Shown here: piece after piece, positions 5,408 to 11,134 of the stretch | Position numbering within the stretch: position 1 is the first letter of the stretch | Layout of the letters: each line of letters begins with the position of its first letter | Source: Sulfurimonas sp. | GTDB taxonomy: Bacteria; Campylobacterota; Campylobacteria; Campylobacterales; Sulfurimonadaceae | Direction of reading: 5' to 3' | Length of the DNA: 11,134 bases | Assembly (NCBI GenBank): GCA_003978475.1 | Contig: QNZR01000011.1 | Coordinates: forward strand, 1 to 11,134 | Program-made: the position numbers and the translations under genes | The notes under the pieces: model-generated | What the model saw: only the letters and a program-made list of their open reading frames with translations | Told to the model about the DNA's origin: nothing | Databases searched by the model: none

Positions 5408-6426
5408 AGTGCCGACAGTTTTCTATAATGCGTGCCCTGTTCCCGGGAGCGCTACTTTTTGCCGTTGTACTACATGCCATGGATCCCGTGCTTGAGATTA
5501 CCCAGCCAAAACACAAAGCCGTCGTTCATGATGAAGCATTGGTTACTGTGGTTGTCGCACCCCAGCACGAAGGGGTACACTCAGTCATGATGACGAGCGA
5601 TACCAATGAGACGGTAACATTTAACATCAAGAGTACTCAAAGTCACTATTGCCATACGTTTACGCTTCATCTTGGAGAGAATAATATTAGTATTTTTGCC
5701 CTGCGCGATGGCAACGTCATGAAAGCATTGACACGGCAGATTTTTGTGACCTCAAAAGTAGACAAAGCCTACCGTTATGCCCCCAAACAGTATCAACGGA
5801 GCTTTTTTCATACCGATGCTCAGGAGAAAGTGTGCAGCAAATGCCACAATATGAGTGTTAATGAAACTCCCGGTGTTGCATTTGAAGACGTCTCCAAATC
5901 GAACTGTTTTGCATGTCATGTGAAAATTAACTTTAAGAAGTATGCTCATGCGCCTTCGGTAAACTGGCTTTGTACAAGATGTCACAGTGGAAAAGCGGGG
6001 GATTTTAATGAGGATGACGTCAATCGTACCAAATTTTTAGTTCCAGACCCTATTGGGCCGGTGTGTTTGAAGTGTCATGAAAAGAAAAAGAAATTGTGGA
6101 AAAACAAGCGTTATCATCACGAGCCGGCAGATTCAGGACGGTGCAATAAATGTCACAATCCTCATGCCTCAAATAATTTTAATTATTTAAGAAAACCGGT
6201 TTGGGAACTGTGCACGGGATGCCATAAAGATAAGGTTGACGGCGCACATGTAGTCAAAACTTTTGGTCGCACGATGCACCCGACACATAAGGTCAAAGAT
6301 CCCTCACGTAAAGACAATCGGGAACTTAACTGTGTGAGTTGCCATAATCCTCATGTCTCGAATGCGCCGTTTATGCTGCAAAGTGACAGTCTTATGTCGC
6401 TTTGCAGTCGGTGTCATAAAAAATAG
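5404..6426 (+). CDS. Secreted octaheme cytochrome c with N-terminal beta-rich domain
   Basis: A 340-residue paralogue of the preceding gene and the last member of the operon. An N-terminal signal peptide (hydrophobic about residues 9-24, likely cut near LHA) precedes a beta-rich domain (about 28-117) with the pattern LTLHLGENN-like strands and a lone cysteine, Cys83, matching Cys82 of its neighbour. Eight CxxCH motifs begin at residues 144, 168, 190, 221, 247, 270, 310 and 334, the last at the very C terminus (CSRCHKK). Shared blocks with the neighbour include FFHTDA, GVAF-DV-KSNC, HAP-VNWLC and SGRCNKCHN-HAS. The start overlaps the previous stop as ATGA, so the two are probably made in linked amounts and may form a pair or complex. 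A hairpin follows the stop. Electron transfer is clear from the motifs; any catalytic role is not shown. Confidence 0.88.
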   Translation: MKCRQFSIMRALFPGALLFAVVLHAMDPVLEITQPKHKAVVHDEALVTVVVAPQHEGVHSVMMTSDTNETVTFNIKSTQSHYCHTFTLHLGENNISIFALRDGNVMKALTRQIFVTSKVDKAYRYAPKQYQRSFFHTDAQEKVCSKCHNMSVNETPGVAFEDVSKSNCFACHVKINFKKYAHAPSVNWLCTRCHSGKAGDFNEDDVNRTKFLVPDPIGPVCLKCHEKKKKLWKNKRYHHEPADSGRCNKCHNPHASNNFNYLRKPVWELCTGCHKDKVDGAHVVKTFGRTMHPTHKVKDPSRKDNRELNCVSCHNPHVSNAPFMLQSDSLMSLCSRCHKK

Positions 6427-6453
6427 TATAAAAATTTAGCGTATATTGCGGAG

Positions 6454-6477
6454 CAGAGCCATATGAAGGCTCTGTTT
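6454..6477. terminator. Hairpin between convergent genes
   Basis: CAGAGCC (6454-6460) and GGCTCTG (6468-6474) form a 7-bp GC-rich stem with a seven-base loop. Only three T follow on the plus strand. It sits 27 bp after the last cytochrome stop and directly beyond the stop of the minus-strand gene, so it may end transcription from either side. Confidence 0.55.
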
Positions 6478-7429
6478 AACGGTGGCGTGTATTGTTACGG
6501 TTTTCGAGATAGCTTCCAATAGGAGAAAGAATCAGTGCCAATACCGAAAGCAGTACCCACCATGGTGGGAAAATGGAGTCATGAGCCTGAGCGTTATTGT
6601 CGGGGTGGTGATTGATAAACTGCTCTTTGCTAATGGGTGCTTCAGCAATATGATCTGTTGGTGCTTTAGCCTCAGGCACGGCTTTTTGAACAGCCTCTTC
6701 AACTTTTTGTTTAACGGCAGCAACTACTTTGGGAGCCTCTTCTACCTGCGTCTCAATTGTCTCTTTGGCAGCAGCAACGTTGTTGTCAAGGGTGTCTTTA
6801 ATGACCGCAGCGGTTTCAGAAATCTTATCGGCATTCTCTTTGACAGCCTCAACAACTTTGGGAGCCTCAACAACTTTGGCAGCCTCTACAGGCTTTGCTT
6901 CAAGCGTCTCTTTCTCAATAGCAATGACTTTGGGAACTTCCACTTTGTCTGCAGCAACAACGCGCGGGGTAGCATCTTCAGAATCTTTAATAATCACCAA
7001 AGACTCCGGAACCTCTTCAGTAACCATGTCCAGGGTAACTTCTTCTTGAATAGTCACCTTAGGAGAGGTGGTGGACTCTGAAACAATCACATCAGTTTCG
7101 GGAGTATAGTTGTTGACAAAAAGGCCGGGGTAACGGTTTTGAATGGTTTTTTTGACTTTAGAGAGGTTCTCTTTACTGGAAAAAGGTTCAATGACGACAA
7201 TGAAATACTTCCCGGAAGGACGACTGTGCAGTGCAATACCGTTATCGTCCAACAATGAGGCAATTTCAGGATAATTGTCAAGATACTTCTGCAATTGTTC
7301 CAAAGCGCGTTCCGCTTTCTCCGGTGTTTCCAAAGAGCTGACAATAATCTTTTTTTCCTGCATTTGTGCCTGAAGTACAGGAACAGCCAATAATAATAGT
7401 GCCATCAGGCGCAATAAATGATGTTTCAT
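6476..7429 (-). CDS. SPOR-like envelope protein with repetitive helical middle and C-terminal membrane segment
   Basis: A 317-residue envelope protein. Residues 1-21 form a signal peptide (MALLLLAVPVLQA). Residues 27-108 have the strand-helix pattern of SPOR-type domains (KIIVSSLETPEKAERALEQL, then GKYFIVVIEPFSSKENLSKV), a fold that in other proteins binds bare peptidoglycan. Residues 155-257 are rich in Ala, Val, Glu and Lys with a six-residue repeat (VEA-PKV) and read as an extended helix or coiled coil. A second hydrophobic segment (about 288-307, PPWWVLLSVLALILSP) near the end is a membrane helix with a short basic cytoplasmic tail. GAAGG six bases before the ATG fixes the start; a TTG two codons earlier lies against it. 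The protein could span the periplasm from the inner membrane to peptidoglycan. No cell-division partner is visible, so the function is open. Confidence 0.75.
   Translation of the reverse strand: MKHHLLRLMALLLLAVPVLQAQMQEKKIIVSSLETPEKAERALEQLQKYLDNYPEIASLLDDNGIALHSRPSGKYFIVVIEPFSSKENLSKVKKTIQNRYPGLFVNNYTPETDVIVSESTTSPKVTIQEEVTLDMVTEEVPESLVIIKDSEDATPRVVAADKVEVPKVIAIEKETLEAKPVEAAKVVEAPKVVEAVKENADKISETAAVIKDTLDNNVAAAKETIETQVEEAPKVVAAVKQKVEEAVQKAVPEAKAPTDHIAEAPISKEQFINHHPDNNAQAHDSIFPPWWVLLSVLALILSPIGSYLENRNNTRHR
6846..6886 (-). repeat. 18-bp tandem repeat within the SPOR-like gene
   Basis: GCCTCAACAACTTTGG occurs twice with an 18-bp period (6846-6861, 6864-6879), followed by a partial third unit. 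A similar piece lies near 6728. It encodes the six-residue PKVVEA-type repeats and could expand or contract by slippage without breaking the frame. Confidence 0.75.
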
Positions 7430-7492
7430 AAACAACCTTCTATGTAATGTGAATCGTACTCCATCATAATGATAGCGTGGGTATTATTTTAT

Positions 7493-7498
7493 ATTATA
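7493..7498 (-). promoter_or_regulatory. Candidate -10 box of the SPOR-like gene
   Basis: Read on the minus strand this is TATAAT, 63 bp before the ATG. It abuts the large dyad, which would therefore cover the spacer and -35 area. An alternative TATGAT lies nearer the gene (7463-7468). Confidence 0.35.
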
Positions 7499-7536
7499 TT
7501 TTATAAAAACAATCTTGAAAGCTGTTTTTATAAAAT
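7498..7536. repeat. 14-bp-arm dyad in the divergent region
   Basis: ATTTTATAAAAACA (7498-7511) and TGTTTTTATAAAAT (7523-7536) are exact reverse complements across 11 bases. The position between divergent genes, next to a -10 box, suits an operator. A hairpin with a U-rich 3' arm is the alternative. Confidence 0.85.
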
Positions 7537-7559
7537 TAAAATACCGTCGAACGTTACCA

Positions 7560-7598
7560 TTTTACCGAGTTTTACCTGTAAAACTTTCATGTACCTGT
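7560..7598. promoter_or_regulatory. Second dyad and short direct repeats in the divergent region
   Basis: TTTTACC occurs at 7560-7566 and 7570-7576, one helical turn apart. TACCTGT occurs at 7573-7579 and 7592-7598. A dyad AGTTTTAC-CT-GTAAAACT spans 7568-7585. Such clustering upstream of a gene suggests a regulator-binding site, but no known consensus was recognised. Confidence 0.35.
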
Positions 7599-7620
7599 GA
7601 GAATACCGGAACGCCATAAA

Positions 7621-7660
7621 CCCTGCTCATTTCATTTATGCAGGGCATTCATAGTACAAT
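7621..7660 (+). promoter_or_regulatory. Candidate promoter of the peptidase-hydrolase gene with overlapping hairpin
   Basis: TACAAT (7655-7660) is a five-of-six -10 box, 26 bp before the ATG. A weak TTCATT (7631-7636) could serve as -35 with an 18-bp spacer. CCCTGC (7621-7626) and GCAGGG (7640-7645) form an inverted repeat around that -35. Confidence 0.4.
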
Positions 7661-7686
7661 AGTGTAATTGATAGCAAGGAGTGAAG

Positions 7687-9795
7687 ATGCCAAAAATGTC
7701 TTATAGCAACCGAGTACTAGATGCCCGTCCCGACAGGCTGGATCTTCGTGATAGGGAGTACCGTCCTCCTTTAGAGTCACTTCCTCCGCAGTGGCCGGTG
7801 CAGGATGATCTTGAAGGGCTCTTTCCCTGCTATCGGGATGACGGTATGATCCTGGATCAGGGAAAAGAAGGCGCGTGTACAGGATTTGGTTTAGCTGCTG
7901 TTATTAACTACCTTTTGTGGCGGCAGCATTTACATGTAAAAAAAGAGATGCCAAATATCCATACCTTAAAAGTCAGTGCGCGAATGCTCTACCATATGGC
8001 ACGTATTTATGATGAATTCGAGGGAGAGGACTATGAAGGTTCCAGTTGTCGCGGAGCCATGAAGGGATGGCACCGACACGGGGTCTGTAAAGAGCATACC
8101 TGGCCCTATGTTGCTAACAATACCCGTGCTCCGCAAAAGCAGTGGGCACGTGAGGCGGTACAGAATCCTTTAGGTGCCTATTATCGTATCAATAAAGATT
8201 CGATTGTCGATATGCAAGCCGCAATTAAGGAGGTGGGCGCCATCTACTGTTCGGCAATAATCCATCAGGGATGGTGGCTTAAAGCGTGTGAAACGTTGCC
8301 GATAATTGCATATAACAGCAATACCATAGGCGGTCATGCTTTTGCTATTGTCGGTTACAATGCCGATGGCTTTATGGTGCAAAACTCCTGGGGAAGTTCC
8401 TGGGGATTTTGCGGTTTTGCCGTCATACCTTACAAAGAATGGGTAGAAAACGGCAGTGATGCGTGGGTTGCCGTACTCGGCGCTCCGGTACGTCTGGCAG
8501 CCTCACCGCATACGTTTTCCAACCATTCGCTTCAAACCGTAGCTGCCGATTATACGGAGCGTGGCAGTCGTATGATGCGCAGTACCCTGAACTATCCGTA
8601 TGAGAACACCCGTGCCATGCCATGGAACGAAGAGGAGGCATACAGGCATACCCTTGTCATTGGCAATGACGGACGCCCCAAACTTAGGATTGTCTCAGAA
8701 CCCGATCCGGAACGCTCAGCACGCAAAGTCTGTTACGAGTACATTAAAGCGTGGATGAAGAAGAGTCAAAAGAATCGTAAGATTGCGATTTATGTACATG
8801 GTGGACTCAACAGTGAGGAGGACTCGATTAACCGCATTCGCATTTTGGCACCGTACTTTAAAGCCAATGGGGTGTATCCTCTTTTTATTACCTGGAAAAC
8901 AGGGTTTGTCGAGTCTATTGTCAATCAGATTCAAGACCAAATCAGCGAGATATTTTTTAGTGCCGGTATGGAAACTTCGAGTGCTCGTGCGCAAGGTATT
9001 ATGGATAAATTTCAAGAAGCTATTGACCGTGCGATTGAGAGTTTTTCAAGAAAAATTGTTGTTAAAGGGGTCTGGTCAGAGATGAAAGAAAATGCCGCTT
9101 TTGCCAGCGACAGAGCGGTTCCGGGATATGCACAGCATGGGAGCAAAACCAAACCGGGTGCCATGGTCATTCTTTCTGAAGAGCTGCACCGACTTCATCA
9201 TGAACTTGACTGCGATATTCATCTGGTTGGGCACTCCGCCGGTGCCATCTTGTTGGGACATTGGCTCGATGAACTGGTGAAGCGACAGCTTGCCATAGCC
9301 TCATTAACCCTGTATGCTCCGGCATGCACGGTAGCTTTTGCCAATAAACACTATATCAAAGCCTGTGAGAAATCCATTTTTGCCAAGGCGCACATGTCGG
9401 TATACATGATGGATGATGAACGTGAGCGTGCCGATAGTGTCGGTATCTATCAAAAATCGCTGCTGTATCTGGTGAGTCGTGCATTGGAAAGTATTCATAA
9501 AATGCCGCTGCTTGGAATGGCGGCAGCATGGGATATGAAGTATGCCAAAGCGCATGATATTTTTAACGAGGCAAACCGAAATGACCTGAAAAAATGGCAT
9601 GCTTTTTCTACAGAGATTCATCGCATCGTTTACAACAAATCACACAGTAAAGTCAGCACGTCACGCCGCGGTGACTTTACGGATTTGGCACACGGTTCGT
9701 TTGATAATGATATTGAGGTAATAGAACAGACCCTGAAACAGATATGCGGGGTCACTGCATTAGCCGTTAACGTAGAAAACCTTCAGGGTTTTTAG
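7687..9795 (+). CDS. Papain-like (C1) peptidase fused to alpha/beta hydrolase
   Basis: A 702-residue protein with two hydrolase domains and no signal peptide or membrane segment, so probably cytoplasmic. Residues 1-265 are a papain-like peptidase: Gln58 and Cys64 in DQGKEGACTGFG, His217 in GGHAFAIVGY, and Asn233 in QNSWGSSWG give the complete catalytic set. No inhibitory propeptide is evident beyond a 50-residue lead. Residues 365-690 are an alpha/beta hydrolase: an oxyanion-type HGGLNSE (371-377), the nucleophile elbow GHSAG with Ser517, acidic candidates Asp576/577, and a likely catalytic His669 in HGSFDND near the end. A GTG six bases upstream was rejected as start because it lies within the AAGGAG ribosome-binding site (7676-7681), which serves this ATG at five bases. 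The gene is followed after 32 bp by ppsA. Substrates are unknown. It could be a processing enzyme, a toxin or effector, or a stress or defence hydrolase. Confidence 0.85.
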   Translation: MPKMSYSNRVLDARPDRLDLRDREYRPPLESLPPQWPVQDDLEGLFPCYRDDGMILDQGKEGACTGFGLAAVINYLLWRQHLHVKKEMPNIHTLKVSARMLYHMARIYDEFEGEDYEGSSCRGAMKGWHRHGVCKEHTWPYVANNTRAPQKQWAREAVQNPLGAYYRINKDSIVDMQAAIKEVGAIYCSAIIHQGWWLKACETLPIIAYNSNTIGGHAFAIVGYNADGFMVQNSWGSSWGFCGFAVIPYKEWVENGSDAWVAVLGAPVRLAASPHTFSNHSLQTVAADYTERGSRMMRSTLNYPYENTRAMPWNEEEAYRHTLVIGNDGRPKLRIVSEPDPERSARKVCYEYIKAWMKKSQKNRKIAIYVHGGLNSEEDSINRIRILAPYFKANGVYPLFITWKTGFVESIVNQIQDQISEIFFSAGMETSSARAQGIMDKFQEAIDRAIESFSRKIVVKGVWSEMKENAAFASDRAVPGYAQHGSKTKPGAMVILSEELHRLHHELDCDIHLVGHSAGAILLGHWLDELVKRQLAIASLTLYAPACTVAFANKHYIKACEKSIFAKAHMSVYMMDDERERADSVGIYQKSLLYLVSRALESIHKMPLLGMAAAWDMKYAKAHDIFNEANRNDLKKWHAFSTEIHRIVYNKSHSKVSTSRRGDFTDLAHGSFDNDIEVIEQTLKQICGVTALAVNVENLQGF
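9776..9793 (+). terminator. Weak hairpin with T-run over the stop codon
   Basis: AAAACC (9776-9781) pairs with GGTTTT (9787-9792) across TTCAG, with one further T. The stem is short and its T-run is part of the stem, so at most it attenuates read-through into ppsA. Confidence 0.25.
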
Positions 9796-9827
9796 CATAT
9801 GATTGAGAACATTAACAAGGACACATA

Positions 9828-11134
9828 ATGACGTACATCAAATTCTTTGAAACCATAGGCATGAATGATGTCAATCTGGTCGGTGGAAAAAATGCCAGCC
9901 TTGGAGAGCTGTACCGGCATGTGACACAACAAGGCGTGAACGTTCCCAACGGCTTTGCCATCACACGTGATGCCTATGCGCTCTTTCTCTCCCAAAACCG
10001 GCTTTTTGAACGTATTGATACGGTGTTAGACGGGGTAGATATTACCAATATCAGCGCCTTGCAGCATGCGGCAAAAGAGGTGCGGGAACTCATGCTCAAT
10101 GAAAGCCTTCCCCATGTGGTGGAAACAGAGATTTTAGATGCTTATGGCACGCTGTCTGCACAGTATGGCAGCAGCAATATTGACGTTGCGGTGCGTTCTT
10201 CAGCAACGGCAGAAGATCTTCCCGATGCCTCGTTTGCCGGTCAGCAGGAGAGCTACTTAAACATTCATGGTACGCAATTGCTGCTGTTACATGTAAAAAA
10301 ATGTTTTGCTTCACTTTTTACCGATCGGGCTATTAGTTATCGTCACAGCCGGGGGTTTGACCATAAGGCTATTGCCCTGTGTGTTGTTGTTCAAAAAATG
10401 GTTCGCAGTGATACGGCAAGCAGCGGCGTCATTTTTACCCTGGATACACAAAGCGGTAATGACAATATTATTACCATTAATTCCATTTTCGGTCTGGGTG
10501 AAAATATTGTCGGCGGGCGGGTCAATCCAGATGAATTTTATGTGTTTAAACCGACACTTAAAGAGGGAAAACACGCTATTATTAAACGTGAACTCGGCTC
10601 CAAAGAGATGAAGATGATCTACAGCAAGAAGTTGCGTACGCTCAATATTCCGACACCTCCGAGACAGCGCAAAGAGTTCTCGCTACAAGACCATGAGGTC
10701 GTGGCGCTGGCACATGATGCTTTGCTCATAGAAGCCCATTACGGCAGAGCGATGGATATTGAATGGGCCAAAGATGCCCTCGACGGTAAACTCTACATTG
10801 TACAGGCACGACCGGAGACGGTACACTCAAAAAAATCACACGGAAGCACGATTGAGAAGTATGTGGTCACAGAAGATACCTCGAAGCGTCAGGTGCTGCT
10901 ACAGGGTCGTGCTATTGGAGAGAAAATCGGTATTGGTGCCGTGAGGGTCATTCATGATTTAAGTGACGCCTCCCGTTTTCGTGCCGGTGAGGTATTGGTC
11001 ACCGATATTACCGATCCCGATTGGGAACCGCTCATGAAAAAAGCTGCTGCTGTTATTACCAACAAAGGGGGACGTACCTGCCATGCTGCCATTGTGGCAC
11101 GTGAAATTGGTGTGAGCGCGATTGTCGGTACCGG
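9828..11134 (+). CDS. ppsA: Phosphoenolpyruvate synthase, N-terminal part (3' end outside window)
   Basis: The enzyme converts pyruvate, ATP and water to phosphoenolpyruvate, AMP and phosphate, the entry to gluconeogenesis in the cytoplasm. The first 435 residues are visible. An ATP-grasp-like PPDK N-terminal domain covers about residues 1-335, with GGKNASLGEL (19-28), VRSSATAEDLPDASFAGQQE (122-141), FGLGENIVGGRVNPDEF (221-237) and the closing IVQARPETV (324-332). The swivelling phosphohistidine domain follows, with GGRTCHAAIVARE, in which His419 is the expected phosphorylated residue. The window ends 16 residues later, before the pyruvate/PEP-binding barrel. AAGGA (9817-9821) six bases before the ATG supports the start. 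Its position 32 bp after the fusion hydrolase gene allows co-transcription. An autotroph using the reverse TCA cycle, as many Campylobacterota do, would need this step; that is inference. Confidence 0.95.
   Translation, partial: MTYIKFFETIGMNDVNLVGGKNASLGELYRHVTQQGVNVPNGFAITRDAYALFLSQNRLFERIDTVLDGVDITNISALQHAAKEVRELMLNESLPHVVETEILDAYGTLSAQYGSSNIDVAVRSSATAEDLPDASFAGQQESYLNIHGTQLLLLHVKKCFASLFTDRAISYRHSRGFDHKAIALCVVVQKMVRSDTASSGVIFTLDTQSGNDNIITINSIFGLGENIVGGRVNPDEFYVFKPTLKEGKHAIIKRELGSKEMKMIYSKKLRTLNIPTPPRQRKEFSLQDHEVVALAHDALLIEAHYGRAMDIEWAKDALDGKLYIVQARPETVHSKKSHGSTIEKYVVTEDTSKRQVLLQGRAIGEKIGIGAVRVIHDLSDASRFRAGEVLVTDITDPDWEPLMKKAAAVITNKGGRTCHAAIVAREIGVSAIVGT

Noticed and set aside
4989..5495. 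A plus-strand frame containing CTTCH, considered as a heme protein or as the frameshifted end of the 7-heme gene
   Set aside because: It is out of frame with two well-supported genes and the CTTCH arises by chance in the signal-peptide codons of the 8-heme gene. The 7-heme frame is uninterrupted.
6482..7081. A 199-codon frame rich in Asn, Phe and Gly opposite the SPOR-like gene
   Set aside because: It is the antisense translation of the Val-Ala-Glu repeats. The minus-strand frame has a signal peptide, ribosome-binding site and membrane helix.
7681..7683. GTG as start of the peptidase-hydrolase gene
   Set aside because: Its first base is part of the AAGGAG ribosome-binding sequence, which is correctly spaced for the ATG six bases later.
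863..10300. TTACATGTAAA at three places (near 865, 7930 and 10287) as a possible shared regulatory site
   Set aside because: Two of the three lie inside genes and simply encode Leu-His-Val-Lys. Only the first is intergenic.

Overview
The window looks like a chromosomal segment of a Campylobacterota (Epsilonproteobacteria) bacterium, plausibly of the Sulfurimonas/Sulfurovum type. This is inferred from moderately AT-rich genes, very AT-rich spacers, promoters with good -10 boxes but poor -35 boxes, and a rich complement of c-type cytochromes. No database search was possible, so the genus is a guess. No tRNA, rRNA, CRISPR array or insertion sequence was seen.

Layout. (1) Positions 2-850 are the 3' end of dnaE, the replicative DNA polymerase alpha subunit, followed by a small hairpin terminator. 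(2) Positions 946-1290 encode a 114-residue zinc-ribbon protein resembling the C-terminal zinc-finger tail of topoisomerases. (3) A 394-bp AT-rich gap (1291-1684) holds a promoter-like TTGATT-N18-TATAAT and, downstream of it, an 18-bp perfect inverted repeat enclosed by a second pairing. It is a candidate structured RNA. (4) Positions 1685-6426 form a five-gene, same-strand multiheme cytochrome operon: a NapC/NrfH-type tetraheme quinol dehydrogenase, a 3-heme and a 12-heme membrane-anchored cytochrome that share an N-terminal region, and two tandem paralogues (7 and 8 hemes) with a beta-rich N-terminal domain. Together they carry 33 CxxCH motifs and one CxxxCH. The last three genes are coupled by ATGA overlaps. 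(5) Converging on the operon is a minus-strand gene for a SPOR-like envelope protein with a repetitive helical middle and a C-terminal membrane segment. (6) A divergent intergenic region contains a 14-bp-arm dyad, a second dyad and short direct repeats. (7) Rightward from it lie a 702-residue fusion of a papain-like (C1) peptidase and an alpha/beta hydrolase, then ppsA (phosphoenolpyruvate synthase), cut by the window end just after its catalytic histidine.

How the parts fit. The cytochrome operon reads as an electron conduit. Quinol would be oxidised at the inner membrane by the NapC-like protein and electrons passed to anchored and then soluble or peripheral periplasmic multiheme proteins. 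No terminal reductase, outer-membrane porin or lipoprotein cytochrome lies in the window, so the acceptor or donor is unknown. This operon and the peptidase-hydrolase fusion are the two parts most likely to be undescribed.
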